Counted from the stretch's first letter, positions 1 to 7,281 are shown. The stretch is 44,273 nt of DNA from Thermoleophilaceae bacterium (GCA_016929195.1 JAFGJG010000123.1:1-44273), one strand, 5' to 3'. The notes: generated by a model not told the origin, from the letters alone. Translations and numbers: made by a program.

Positions 1-167
1 TCGTGACCACCGAGAAGGTCGGCCGGACGCGCGTGTGCACCCTCGGCCCGCGGCGTCTCGAGGACGTCCAGGACTGGGTGGAGACCTACCGGCGGATGCT
101 GAACGAGCGCCTCGACCGGTTCGGGGAGCTGCTCGAACGACGAAAGGAGCCCCAGGATGGCCAGTGA
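1..167 (+). CDS. ArsR-type HTH regulator, C-terminal end (partial)
   Basis: The window opens inside a reading frame whose codons begin at position 3 and end at a TGA at 165-167. The visible 54 residues contain RTRVCTLGPRRLED and an amphipathic tail (YRRMLNERLDRFGELLER). This is the usual C-terminus of the ArsR-type winged-helix regulators that sit next to SRPBCC/AHSA1 genes: the end of the wing, then the dimerisation helix. The stop lies inside the next gene (11-bp overlap), so the two are probably translationally coupled. The DNA-binding helix lies outside the window, so the family call rests on the tail and the neighbour. Confidence 0.7.
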   Translation, partial: VTTEKVGRTRVCTLGPRRLEDVQDWVETYRRMLNERLDRFGELLERRKEPQDGQ

Positions 168-651
168 CCAACAGCAGGCCCGGAAGGCGACCGTGACCAC
201 TCCGGGCGATCGCGAGATCGTGGCGGAGCGCGTCTTCGACGCCCCGCGCGACCAGGTGTGGGCGGCCTACACCGACCCCGAGTTGATCCCCGAGTGGTGG
301 GGGCCGCACGGCACGACCACGATCGTGGACAGGATGGAGGTCGAGGCCGGCGGCGGGTGGCGCTTCGTGACGAAGGGCCCCGACGGCAGCGAGACCGCCT
401 TCCGCGGGACCTACCGCGAGGTGACTCCGCCCGAGCGCATCGTCCAGACCTTCGAATGGGAGGGCATGCCCGGCCACGTGTCGGTGGACACCGCGACGTT
501 CGAGGACCTGGGCGACCGGACCCGCGTGGTCTCGCACTCGATCTTCCACACGGCCGAGGAGCGCGACGGCATGCTCGGGTCGGGTATGGAGAAGGGCATG
601 AACGAGACGTTCGAGCGGCTGGACGAGCTGCTCGCGCGGCAGTCGGGTTGA
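157..651 (+). CDS. SRPBCC / AHSA1-type domain protein
   Basis: A 164-residue cytoplasmic protein with the START-like fold of the Aha1/YndB group. The typical N-terminal signature VFDAPRDQVWAAYTDPE is followed by the conserved EWWGP segment, and the C-terminal long helix (GMEKGMNETFERLDELLA) closes the hydrophobic cavity. Family members bind lipophilic ligands; the ligand here is unknown. The ATG at 157 lies within the end of the preceding ArsR-type gene, and a GGAGC ribosome-binding stretch precedes it at about 146-150. ArsR plus SRPBCC is a recurrent actinobacterial pair in which the regulator often controls the partner. That regulatory link is inferred here. Confidence 0.85.
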   Translation: MASDQQQARKATVTTPGDREIVAERVFDAPRDQVWAAYTDPELIPEWWGPHGTTTIVDRMEVEAGGGWRFVTKGPDGSETAFRGTYREVTPPERIVQTFEWEGMPGHVSVDTATFEDLGDRTRVVSHSIFHTAEERDGMLGSGMEKGMNETFERLDELLARQSG

Positions 652-1517
652 CCGCCGACCGCGACGCCCTCCGCGCCTGGGAGCAGGCCGGCCTGGATCT
701 GCCCGACGGCCTCGAGCTGGAATGGCTCGGGGTCTCGGGCTACCGGCTGACCTACGAGGGCGTCTCGCTCTTCGTGGACCCCTACGTCTCGCGGGTGCCG
801 CTCCGGGCGCTCCTCCTGCGGCGCGTGGCGGTCCCGGACGAGAAGCTCGTGTCGCGCTACCTCACCGCGCCCGGGCCGGTCGCGGGCGTGCTCGTCGGGC
901 ACACGCACTTCGACCATGCGGTCGACGCGCCGGCGGTGGCGCGGCGCTTCGGGGCGAAGGCCTACGGGTCGCCGTCGCTCGCCCACCTGATGCGGCTGCA
1001 CGGCCTGGGGGACCTCGCGGTCGAGGTGGACCCGCACCGTCCCTACGAGCTCGGCCCGTTCACGGTCACCTTCGTGCCGAGCAGGCACTCGAAGCTGCTC
1101 TTCGGGCGCAGGGTGCCGATGGACGGCGAGCTGACCTGCGAGCACCTGCACGGGCTGTCGCCCGGTGCGTACAAGTGCGGCGCGGTGTGGGGGATCCGCA
1201 TCGAGGTCGGCGGCCTGCGCCTCTACCACCAGGGCAGCGCCGATCTCGACGACGACGAGCTGCGCCACGGGCCCGTGGACGTCTTCCTCGCCGGCGTGGC
1301 CGGTCGCAGCGTGACGCCGCGCTACTGGGAGCGGATCCTGCCTCGCCTCGACCCGCGGGTGGTCGTCCCGACGCACTACGACGACTTCTTCGCGCCGCTC
1401 GGCGGGCGCGAGCGCTTCGTGCGCGGGGTGAAGCTCGCCGACCTCGAGGGAGAGCTGTCGGCGGTCTCCCGTGACGCCCGGCTCGCTGCGCTCGCGCGCG
1501 TGGACCGGCCGGCCTAG
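648..1517 (+). CDS. metallo-beta-lactamase-fold hydrolase (UlaG-like)
   Basis: A 289-residue protein read from a TTG at 648 that overlaps the TGA of the SRPBCC gene (TTGA). The frame is open much further upstream, but that part is antisense-like and lies inside the SRPBCC gene. The zinc motif HTHFDH is at residues 85-90 and is preceded by WLGVSGYRL and FVDPY, the start of the beta-lactamase-like fold found in UlaG/YtnP-type hydrolases. Further metal ligands are plausibly the H of PSRHSK (about residue 147) and the H of VVPTHYDDF near the C-terminus. No signal peptide is seen, so it is probably cytoplasmic. Substrate unknown. The stop overlaps the MarR stop of the opposite strand by 4 bp. Confidence 0.8.
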   Translation: MTADRDALRAWEQAGLDLPDGLELEWLGVSGYRLTYEGVSLFVDPYVSRVPLRALLLRRVAVPDEKLVSRYLTAPGPVAGVLVGHTHFDHAVDAPAVARRFGAKAYGSPSLAHLMRLHGLGDLAVEVDPHRPYELGPFTVTFVPSRHSKLLFGRRVPMDGELTCEHLHGLSPGAYKCGAVWGIRIEVGGLRLYHQGSADLDDDELRHGPVDVFLAGVAGRSVTPRYWERILPRLDPRVVVPTHYDDFFAPLGGRERFVRGVKLADLEGELSAVSRDARLAALARVDRPA

Positions 1518-1963
1518 GGCCACAGGAAGGCGCGCAGCTCGAGCAGCAGCTCGCGCAACTTCGCGAGCCGCTCCTCGCCCAGCGCCGCGCCCCACTCGGC
1601 CTCGATCTCGGCCACCGCCGCGCGGCCGGCTTCGCGCGCGGCCAGACCGTGCTCGGTGAGGCGCACCAGCTTCGCGCGCCCGTCGCCGGGATCGGGGACC
1701 CGCTCGACGTAGCCCATCGCCTCCAGATCGTTGACGAGGTAGACCACCGTCGGCTTGGTCACCTGTGCGCGCTCGGCCAGCTCGGTGATGCGCGAGCCCG
1801 CATCACGAACGTGATGGAACACCGCCGTGTGGGCGATGCGTATGTCCGAGAAGCCGGCTTCCGCCACGCGCTCGAGCAGGCGCTCGTTCATGAAGAACGC
1901 CGGATCGCGCAGCAGGAATCCGAGGTTGGGGGTCCCTATGGGCCGAAGCGGCCGTTCCGCCAC
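1514..1963 (-). CDS. MarR-family transcriptional regulator
   Basis: A 149-residue winged-helix protein. A dimerisation N-terminus is followed by the helix-turn-helix (ITELAERAQVTKPTVVYLVNDLEAMGYV), the wing with DPGDGRAKLVRLTEHG, and a long C-terminal dimerisation helix. The DxR wing motif is typical of MarR. It is transcribed away from the cupin gene, with a 22-bp imperfect dyad in the 73-bp intergenic region, so autoregulation and control of the cupin gene are likely (inferred). Ligand unknown. An internal ATG (MNERLL, about 24 residues in) would give a shorter protein; the longer form is kept because it fits the family length. Confidence 0.88.
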   Translation of the reverse strand: MAERPLRPIGTPNLGFLLRDPAFFMNERLLERVAEAGFSDIRIAHTAVFHHVRDAGSRITELAERAQVTKPTVVYLVNDLEAMGYVERVPDPGDGRAKLVRLTEHGLAAREAGRAAVAEIEAEWGAALGEERLAKLRELLLELRAFLWP

Positions 1964-1990
1964 TGGACACAGGCTAGGCGATGGTGAGAT

Positions 1991-2012
1991 GATCTAACCA
2001 ATTAGTTAGGTC
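1991..2012. promoter_or_regulatory. probable MarR operator (imperfect 22-bp dyad)
   Basis: A dyad in which 9 of 11 base pairs match, with half-site GA(T)CTAAC and mirror GTTAG(G)TC. It sits in an AT-rich island between the divergent MarR and cupin genes. A further partial half-site (TCTAATCGA) follows at 2013-2022. The symmetry is directly visible; binding by the adjacent MarR protein is an inference from location. Confidence 0.6.
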
Positions 2013-2036
2013 GTCTAATCGAAACGGAGGATCACG

Positions 2037-2609
2037 GTGGCGGTCCCGGGTCAGGCCATGAGCCATCCCAAGACGGGCGAGCGGGTGACGTTCGTCCGCA
2101 CCTCAGACGAGACGGGTGGGCGCTTCTGCGAGCTGGAGCTGATCGCCCTGCCCGGCACGAGGCCGGCCGCCGCGCACATACATCCGGAACAGCTCGAGCG
2201 CTTCACGATCCACTCCGGCCGCGTCCGCGTGCGCCTCGGGCGCGGGGAGAGCGACCACGGCGCCGGGGAGACGGTCGTGGTCGAGCCCGGAACTCCCCAC
2301 ACCTGGACGGCGGTCGGCCACGAGGAGCTGCACCTGACCGCGAGGATCGAGCCGGCGCTCAACGCCGAGCGCTTCTTCGAGGACTTCTTCGCCCTCGCCG
2401 AGGCGGGAAAGACCAACCGCGCCGGAGTGCCGACGCCGCTGCACCTCGCGGTCCTGCTCGCCGACAATCCCGGGTTCCTCTACCTGGAGAAGCCTCCGCT
2501 GCGCGTGCAGAAGGCGATGGTCCGCGCGCTGGCGCCCCTCGGGCGCGCCCTCGGCTACGGGCGCCGGCAAGACGGAGAGGGTGGGATTCGAACCCACGAG
2601 GCAGTTTGA
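2037..2609 (+). CDS. cupin-domain protein
   Basis: A 190-residue single-cupin protein. The GTG start is preceded by GGAGG at 2026-2030 with 6-nt spacing. Cupin motif 1 appears as AAHIHPEQLERF (H47, H49, E54) and motif 2 as VEPGTPHTW, so a metal-binding beta-barrel is likely. About 70 helical residues follow. The last 12 residues (DGEGGIRTHEAV) are encoded by the reverse complement of the tRNA-Ser gene. The stop therefore lies inside that tRNA, and the natural C-terminus may have been lost or altered. It is divergent from the MarR gene and probably regulated by it. Substrate unknown. Confidence 0.78.
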   Translation: MAVPGQAMSHPKTGERVTFVRTSDETGGRFCELELIALPGTRPAAAHIHPEQLERFTIHSGRVRVRLGRGESDHGAGETVVVEPGTPHTWTAVGHEELHLTARIEPALNAERFFEDFFALAEAGKTNRAGVPTPLHLAVLLADNPGFLYLEKPPLRVQKAMVRALAPLGRALGYGRRQDGEGGIRTHEAV

Positions 2610-2661
2610 CCCGCCCACACGATTTCCAGTCGTGCACCTTAAGCCGCTCGGTCACCTCTCC
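2574..2661 (-). tRNA. tRNA-Ser (anticodon GGA)
   Basis: The reverse complement folds as an 88-nt class II tRNA. The acceptor stem is GGAGAGG paired with CCTCTCC, the D-arm includes ACCGAGCGG, and the anticodon stem-loop ACGACTGGAAATCGT carries anticodon GGA. A long variable arm (GGGCGGGTCAAACTGCCTC) follows, then the T-arm GTGGGTTCGAATCCCAC. CCA is not encoded. Its 3' half overlaps the end of the cupin frame on the other strand. Confidence 0.97.
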
Positions 2662-2721
2662 AGCGAGCGGACAAGCCTAGCCCGTGGTTTCATGGTCGGG
2701 TTACGGGGAACGTTGACGCCC

Positions 2722-3033
2722 ATGGCCATGACAGAACGACCTGACGACGAGCGCTACGTGGAGGACCAGGAGGACGCCGCGGCCGCGGAGGCGGCCCGGA
2801 TCGGCGGCCCCGGGCCAGACTACGAGACCGACGAGGCGCATCGGCCGCTCGAGGAGTCCGGCGAGGGCGAGGCCGAGGGCTTCGAGGAGGCGGAGCGCGA
2901 GCTCATCGAGCACGCGACGCACGAGGAGCAGGGCGGCAACCCGCTCCATGACGCCTTTACTCCGGAGCAGGAGTCGGACCGCTCGACGGCCGAGTACGGG
3001 GAGGCCGACGAGGCCGTCCCCGAGGACGACTAG
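2722..3033 (+). CDS. small acidic hypothetical protein
   Basis: A 103-residue protein dominated by Glu, Asp and Ala, with no membrane segment, signal or known catalytic motif. It looks largely disordered or helical (repeated EE/AE runs) and ends in VPEDD. I chose the ATG at 2722; in-frame ATGs at 2692 and 2728 are alternatives. I do not recognise the family. Two other very acidic small proteins lie 0.7-1 kb away on the opposite strand. The gene ends at the first copy of a 47-bp tandem hairpin repeat that probably terminates transcription. No function is assigned. Confidence 0.6.
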   Translation: MAMTERPDDERYVEDQEDAAAAEAARIGGPGPDYETDEAHRPLEESGEGEAEGFEEAERELIEHATHEEQGGNPLHDAFTPEQESDRSTAEYGEADEAVPEDD

Positions 3034-3125
3034 GAGGTCGGTGCGCAGCCGGCCGAGCCGGCTGCTTCCGCAACGACGAGGAGGTCGGTGCGCAGCCGGC
3101 CGAGCCGGCTGCTTCCGCAACGACT
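3032..3125. repeat. two tandem copies of a 47-bp hairpin unit
   Basis: A 47-bp unit is present twice back to back, nearly identical, filling the gap between two convergent genes. Each unit contains a perfect inverted repeat with 9-bp arms GCAGCCGGC/GCCGGCTGC around a CGA loop, at 3045-3065 and 3092-3112. The upstream gene's GACGACTAG ending is echoed at the end of the second unit, where the opposing gene's stop codon lies. Position and stem strength suggest a duplicated bidirectional terminator without a U-tract. Confidence 0.85.
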
Positions 3126-3699
3126 AGAGCCCGAGTTCGCGCACGCCCTGCTCGCCCCACCCGAGGTGGTGGGCGAGCTCGTGGCGGAGGGTCCGCTCGA
3201 CCTGGGCGCGCAGGACGTCGGGGTCGTACCCGAAGTCGCGCTCAAGCGTGTCCTGGTAGACGACGATGCGGTCGGGGAAGTTGTCGCGGGCGACCGTGTC
3301 CCCGAAGTAGTGGCCGTAGGCGCGGTTCTCGGCACCGCGGCTCGACACCACCACGGGCGTCTGGTCGAGGAGTCGCTGAAACTCCTCCGGCAGGGCATCG
3401 ATCGCCTCGGCCACGATCAGGTCGAACTGCTGTGTCTCCGCACGCAGCTCGGGCTCCCTTGCGAGCTCCTCGCTACGGGCCACGAGCCGCTCGAACTCGG
3501 CGTCGCTCATGCCGTCCTCGCCGGCAAGCGCGACGAACGCCCAGGCCGTGAGCAGCATGAGCAACAGCCCGCCCCCGGCGAAGACCGCCATGCCCTCCGC
3601 GCCCGACAGCGACGGCGGGTTCAGCAGGAACAGCAGCATCCCGACCGCGAACAGCGCTATCGCGCCGGCCTTGACGGGCCCTCGGATGGCGTCCTTCAC
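3124..3699 (-). CDS. membrane-anchored zincin-like metallopeptidase family protein
   Basis: A 191-residue protein with a GTG start. Two hydrophobic segments at about residues 11-28 and 36-58 would anchor it in the membrane. The soluble C-terminal part ends with HELAHHLGWGE, an HExxH zinc motif at residues 173-177 followed by a downstream acidic residue. This matches the short minimal zincins annotated as metallopeptidase family protein (PF06262-like). Those are usually soluble and about 120-130 aa, so the membrane N-terminus is an addition. It is the last gene of a probable operon with two small acidic proteins. Proteolytic activity has not been established for most members of this family. 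Confidence 0.75.
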   Translation of the reverse strand: MKDAIRGPVKAGAIALFAVGMLLFLLNPPSLSGAEGMAVFAGGGLLLMLLTAWAFVALAGEDGMSDAEFERLVARSEELAREPELRAETQQFDLIVAEAIDALPEEFQRLLDQTPVVVSSRGAENRAYGHYFGDTVARDNFPDRIVVYQDTLERDFGYDPDVLRAQVERTLRHELAHHLGWGEQGVRELGL

Positions 3700-3717
3700 G
3701 CCTCCGAGATTACGCGG

Positions 3718-3891
3718 CTACTCGTCGGATCCTGCGGCGTCGGGGTTGCCGGTCGCCGTGCCCTCCTCGCCGGGCGTCCCCGGGCTGTCGGTGGCCGCGT
3801 CGCGGGCGCCGTCGCCCGTGTCGTCCGGCACGGCCTCCGAAGGCTGCTCCTCGGGGAGCTGGTCGGATTCCTTCCCGGGCTTCTCGCTCAC
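3718..3891 (-). CDS. small acidic hypothetical protein (57 aa)
   Basis: A 57-residue frame from a GTG at 3891, preceded on the minus strand by a strong GGAGGA ribosome-binding site. It overlaps the stop of the upstream small gene (GTGA). Composition is Glu/Asp/Pro/Gly-rich with no hydrophobic core (SEKPGKESDQLPEEQPSEA near the start), so it is probably disordered. The stop-start overlap and the Shine-Dalgarno sequence are the best arguments that it is real. It is followed 18 bp later by the zincin gene. No function recognised. Confidence 0.55.
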   Translation of the reverse strand: MSEKPGKESDQLPEEQPSEAVPDDTGDGARDAATDSPGTPGEEGTATGNPDAAGSDE

Positions 3892-4061
3892 GATTCCTCC
3901 TCCTCACCGGGATCCGGCTGAGCGCCCGGTACCTGGGCGTCGTCCTCCTTGTGCTCCCAGTCCTCGCGGGTCTTCTCGATGTGCTCCTCGACCCGGTCCG
4001 AGCGCTTCTCGAGGTCCTCGAGCTCCCGCTCGAGGTCATCGGCCCTCTCTTCGTGCTCCAT
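3888..4061 (-). CDS. small coiled-coil acidic hypothetical protein (57 aa)
   Basis: A 57-residue frame from the ATG at 4061. Its first 40 residues are heptad-like charged helix (EERADDLERELEDLEKRSDR), suggesting a short coiled coil. The tail is acidic and ends in EEEES. The frame stays open further upstream without a better start. It is the first gene of the probable three-gene unit ending with the membrane zincin. I do not recognise it beyond the resemblance to small actinobacterial coiled-coil proteins. Confidence 0.55.
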   Translation of the reverse strand: MEHEERADDLERELEDLEKRSDRVEEHIEKTREDWEHKEDDAQVPGAQPDPGEEEES

Positions 4062-4118
4062 GCCAGCCCCGTACCCACCGCGGCGCCGCCCGCAAACCGG
4101 GGGGCGTAGTCTGCGCGC

Positions 4119-4499
4119 ATGGCCCACGCTTTCCGCACCGCAGTCGAGAGCCGCGACCTGGACGCCGCGGCCGACCTCCTCGCCCCGGACGTGCAGCTGC
4201 ACAGCCCCGTGGCCTTCCGGCCGTTCGACGGTCGCGAGTCCGTCATGGGCGTGCTGACCGCGATCACGTCGGTCTTCGAGGACTTCGAATACATCGACGA
4301 GCTCGAGTCGGACGACGGCACCACCGCGCTCATCTTCCGCGCGCGCGTCGGCGACAAGTCCGTTCAGGGCATCGACTATCTCCGCCACGGCGACGACGGG
4401 CTGATCACGGAGTTCACGGTGATGCTGCGCCCCCTGTCGGCGATCATGGCAGTCGGAGAGCGGATGGCGCCGCAGGTCGAGGGCCTCGCGAAGGCCTAG
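4119..4499 (+). CDS. NTF2/SnoaL-like fold protein
   Basis: A 126-residue cytoplasmic protein with the cone-shaped NTF2-like pattern. An N-terminal helix with SRDLDAAADLLAPDVQLHSP is followed by a mid segment RPFDGRESVMGVL and beta strands ending with FTVMLRPLSAI. Such proteins are small isomerases, hydrolases or binding proteins; specificity cannot be read from the sequence. It ends two bases before the PHO-box-like repeats of the following phosphatase operon and is probably transcribed separately from it. ATG start at 4119. Confidence 0.8.
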   Translation: MAHAFRTAVESRDLDAAADLLAPDVQLHSPVAFRPFDGRESVMGVLTAITSVFEDFEYIDELESDDGTTALIFRARVGDKSVQGIDYLRHGDDGLITEFTVMLRPLSAIMAVGERMAPQVEGLAKA

Positions 4500-4500
4500 C

Positions 4501-4544
4501 GCTTCACATCCGTTCACACCAGGTTTTCCGCTCGTTCACGTGAG
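4501..4544 (+). promoter_or_regulatory. PHO-box-like direct repeats upstream of phosphatase operon
   Basis: Four 11-nt units start at 4501, 4512, 4523 and 4534: GCTTCACATCC, GTTCACACCAG, GTTTTCCGCTC and GTTCACGTGAG. The second and fourth match the GTTCAC core of the actinobacterial PhoP box closely; the first and third are degenerate. The block ends 29 bp before the start of a PhoX-like phosphatase. The repeats are visible directly; PhoP binding is inferred from the Streptomyces consensus and the gene downstream. A 7-bp inverted repeat (TCCGCTC/GAGCGGA, 4527-4550) overlaps it. Confidence 0.55.
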
Positions 4545-4573
4545 AGCGGAGCTTCGCGGGCACCCTGGCCGCG

Positions 4574-5761
4574 ATGCAGCGGACCCGCCGGGAGGTGATC
4601 GGGGTTGCCGCGGGCGGCGTGGCCGCAGTGGCCCTGGGGACCGCCTTCTGGGACGACCTGTTCGGCTCGGCCTCGTCCGCGCAGCTGCGGCCGGGCCCGG
4701 GCTACGGCCCGCGCCGGGCGCCTGACGAGCTCGGGCTGCGCCTGCCGGAGGGCTTCTCCTCGCGGCTCGTCGCCCATGGCGGCGAGCGCGTGCCCGGCAC
4801 TGGCTACCGCTGGCACGAGGCCTCCGACGGAGCGGCCACCTTCCCGCTCGGCGACCGCGGCTGGATCCTCGTCTCGAACTCGGAGACGCTCTCCGGCGGC
4901 GCGTCGGCGATCCGCTTCGACCGTCGTGGCGAGGTCGAGGACGCGTACCGGATCCTCGACGGCACCAGCCAGAACTGCTCGGGCGGAGGCACGCCGTGGG
5001 GCACCTGGCTCTCGTGCGAGGAGGTCGAGGACGGGCTCGTCTGGGAGTGCGACCCCACCGGCAGGCGGAAGCCGGTCAGCCACCCGGCGATGGGCGTCTT
5101 CAAGCACGAGGCCGCGGCGGTGGACCCGCGCGGCCGGCGCGTCTACCTCACCGAGGACCTGATCGACGGGCGCTTCTACCGCTACACGCCCGAGCGCTGG
5201 CCCGACCTGAGCGCGGGGCTGCTGGAGGTCGCCACCGTTCGGCAGGGAGGGGCGGTCGACTGGGCGAAGGTGCCCGACCCGGCGGCGAGGAGAGAGCCGA
5301 TCCGGCGCCAGCTCCCCGGCACCACGGCCCTGAAGCGCGGCGAGGGCATCTGGCGCGACGGCGGCACCGTCTACGTGGCGACCACGGCCGACGACCGCGT
5401 CCACGCCTACGACATCCGGCGCGAGCGCATGCGGGTGATCTACGACGGCCTTGCCTCACGCTCGGCGCCGCTGCTGCGAGTCGACCAGCTGACGGCCAGC
5501 CGCGCGGGGGAGGTGTTCGTCTGCGAGGACATCTCCACGCGGGAGATCGACATCGGCCTGATCGAGCGCTCCGGCCGCGTCTCAGTGTTCCTGTCCGCGA
5601 CGGGACCGCTCCATGAGAACTCGGAGCTCACCGGCGTGACGTTCGACCCGTCCGGCAGCCGGATGTACTTCTCCTCGCAGCGCGCCGGGGGGAAGGACGG
5701 GCTCGCGGGCCCGGGCGCGATCTACGAGGTCACGGGGCCCTTCAAGGGGAGGCGCGCGTGA
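4574..5761 (+). CDS. phoX: PhoX-like (DUF839) alkaline phosphatase, Tat-exported
   Basis: A 395-residue protein. Its N-terminus MQRTRREVIGVAAGGVAAVA is a twin-arginine signal, fitting PhoX enzymes, which fold around metal in the cytoplasm and are then exported. The mature part is a DUF839 beta-propeller-like sequence with SNSETLSGG, SGGGTPWGTWLSCEE, GVFKHEAAAVDP, YLTEDLIDGRFYRY and FVCEDIS. These are the conserved acidic and Cys/Glu blocks of PhoX-type enzymes. Expected role: release of phosphate from organic monoesters outside the cell. It forms an operon with the 5'-nucleotidase (GTGA overlap) and lies under a PHO-box-like element. DUF839 covers proteins of untested activity, so phosphatase function is likely but not certain. 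Confidence 0.82.
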   Translation: MQRTRREVIGVAAGGVAAVALGTAFWDDLFGSASSAQLRPGPGYGPRRAPDELGLRLPEGFSSRLVAHGGERVPGTGYRWHEASDGAATFPLGDRGWILVSNSETLSGGASAIRFDRRGEVEDAYRILDGTSQNCSGGGTPWGTWLSCEEVEDGLVWECDPTGRRKPVSHPAMGVFKHEAAAVDPRGRRVYLTEDLIDGRFYRYTPERWPDLSAGLLEVATVRQGGAVDWAKVPDPAARREPIRRQLPGTTALKRGEGIWRDGGTVYVATTADDRVHAYDIRRERMRVIYDGLASRSAPLLRVDQLTASRAGEVFVCEDISTREIDIGLIERSGRVSVFLSATGPLHENSELTGVTFDPSGSRMYFSSQRAGGKDGLAGPGAIYEVTGPFKGRRA

Positions 5762-7281
5762 GGCCGCGCCTCCGCGACCGCCGCCACCTCGCGCCGGGCG
5801 TGGCGGCCTTCGCGGCCGCGACGCTCGTCGCGCTGCTCGGCCTCTACGCCCGAGCCGACAGCCCGGAGCAGGCGACTGGGCTGGTGAAGCTGCGCCTGCT
5901 CGGCATCAACGACCTGCACGGGCACGTCGAGCCGCCGGCCGAGGGCCTCGGCGGTGCCGCCTGGCTGGCGGCCGGCCTCGACCGCGCGACGATCCCCGGC
6001 CGCACCATCAAGGTCCACGCCGGGGACCTCGTGGGCGCCTCACCGCTCGCCTCGGCCTACTTCCACGACGAGCCGTCGATCGAGGTGGCGAACGAGATCG
6101 GCTTCGACGTGGCCACGCTCGGTAACCACGAGTTCGACGAGGGCGTGGGCGAGCTGCGCCGGCTGCTCGACGGCAGCCCCGGCTTCGCGGGCGCACGCTT
6201 CCCGTACACGTCCGCGAACGTGACCGACGCCGACGGGAACCTGCTGCTCCGGCCGTACGAGATCGTCGAGCGCGCCGGTGTGCGGATCGGCTTCATCGGC
6301 GTGACCACTCCCACGGCGACGCGCTACCTGCTGCCCCGCTACTCGGGCGGCCTCCGCTTCGGCGACATGTCCGATGCGGTCAACCGCCAGGTGCCGGAGC
6401 TCCGGCGCCGCGGCGTCGAGGCCATCGTCGTGCTCGCCCACTCGGGTGCGCCCACGCAGGTCGGGGACGGCGCGCGGGCGAGCGGGCAGGTCGTGGACGA
6501 GGTGCGGCAGATGAGCGACGCCGTGGACGTGGTCGTGGCCGGCCACAGCCACACCGAGCTGAACCTGCGCATCCCGAACCAGAGCGGCGGCGGCCACAAG
6601 CTGGTCGTCGAGTCGCTGTCCTACGGGACCGCCTTCGACCAGGTCGACATGACCCTGGACCGGGCGACCGGCGACGTGATCGCGAAGCGCGCGGTCATCC
6701 CGCGCACGCTCCACTCCGGGCTGGCGCCCGACGCCCGGGTGGAGCGGCTGCTCTCCGGCTACCGCGAGCGCCTCCGGCCCCTGGCCGACCGTGTGGTGGG
6801 GCAGGCGGCCGGCCCGCTGTCGGCCGCCACCGGCCTGGGCGGGATCGCCGCCGAGGCGCAGCGCGCGTTCGCGAAGGCGGACGTGGCGCTCGTGGACGCG
6901 GGCAGCTTCCGGGCGCGGATCGACGCGGGCCCGATCACGTACGCCGAGCTGTTCGCGACCCAGGCCTACGACCACCCGCTCGTGCGGATGGAGCTCAGCG
7001 GCAGGGAGTTGCGCGGCGTGCTCGATGACGGCCTCTACACGGCCGGGGCGCGCGACCTCGATCCGGACCGGGCCTACTCGGTCGTGGCGAACGTGCTGCT
7101 CACGGACGCGGGTCCCTATCCCGTGCTGCGCCGGGCCGCTCGCCGCGGGCGTGAGCTGGGGTCGCAGGTCGAGGCGCTCGCGGCCTACGTGGAGACGCTC
7201 GCGGGGCCGATCCGGCCGACGCGCGCCGAGCCGGTGCAGCCCGTGAGCACGCCGTCCTACGTCTGCCTGATCCCCGCCTAG
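5758..7281 (+). CDS. exported 5'-nucleotidase / metallophosphoesterase
   Basis: A 507-residue UshA-type two-domain enzyme from a GTG at 5758. A signal peptide or membrane anchor is at residues 8-33. The metallophosphoesterase domain shows GINDLHGH (D52, H54), HAGDLVGAS (D90), LGNHEFDEG (N123, H124), VLAHSG and AGHSH (about residue 260). The C-terminal 5'-nucleotidase domain runs from about residue 340, with NDGSFR-like VDAGSFRARI, QAYDHPLVRMELSG and YSVVANVLL. It probably removes phosphate from extracellular nucleotides. It is translationally coupled to the PhoX gene, making a two-gene phosphate-scavenging operon. Confidence 0.9.
   Translation: MRPRLRDRRHLAPGVAAFAAATLVALLGLYARADSPEQATGLVKLRLLGINDLHGHVEPPAEGLGGAAWLAAGLDRATIPGRTIKVHAGDLVGASPLASAYFHDEPSIEVANEIGFDVATLGNHEFDEGVGELRRLLDGSPGFAGARFPYTSANVTDADGNLLLRPYEIVERAGVRIGFIGVTTPTATRYLLPRYSGGLRFGDMSDAVNRQVPELRRRGVEAIVVLAHSGAPTQVGDGARASGQVVDEVRQMSDAVDVVVAGHSHTELNLRIPNQSGGGHKLVVESLSYGTAFDQVDMTLDRATGDVIAKRAVIPRTLHSGLAPDARVERLLSGYRERLRPLADRVVGQAAGPLSAATGLGGIAAEAQRAFAKADVALVDAGSFRARIDAGPITYAELFATQAYDHPLVRMELSGRELRGVLDDGLYTAGARDLDPDRAYSVVANVLLTDAGPYPVLRRAARRGRELGSQVEALAAYVETLAGPIRPTRAEPVQPVSTPSYVCLIPA

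Noticed and set aside
258-647. An N-terminal extension of the metallo-beta-lactamase-fold protein
   Set aside because: The frame is open from 258 but overlaps the SRPBCC gene and is Arg/Gly-rich noise. The TTG at 648 begins at the usual fold boundary.
2581-2721. Extension of the small acidic protein upstream to 2581
   Set aside because: This part overlaps the tRNA-Ser gene and reads as the tRNA complement (GFEPTRQF), a common annotation artefact.
3032-3125. Short CRISPR or phage attachment site
   Set aside because: Only two copies with no spacer between them; the hairpin and convergent stop codons fit a terminator better. No integrase gene is near.
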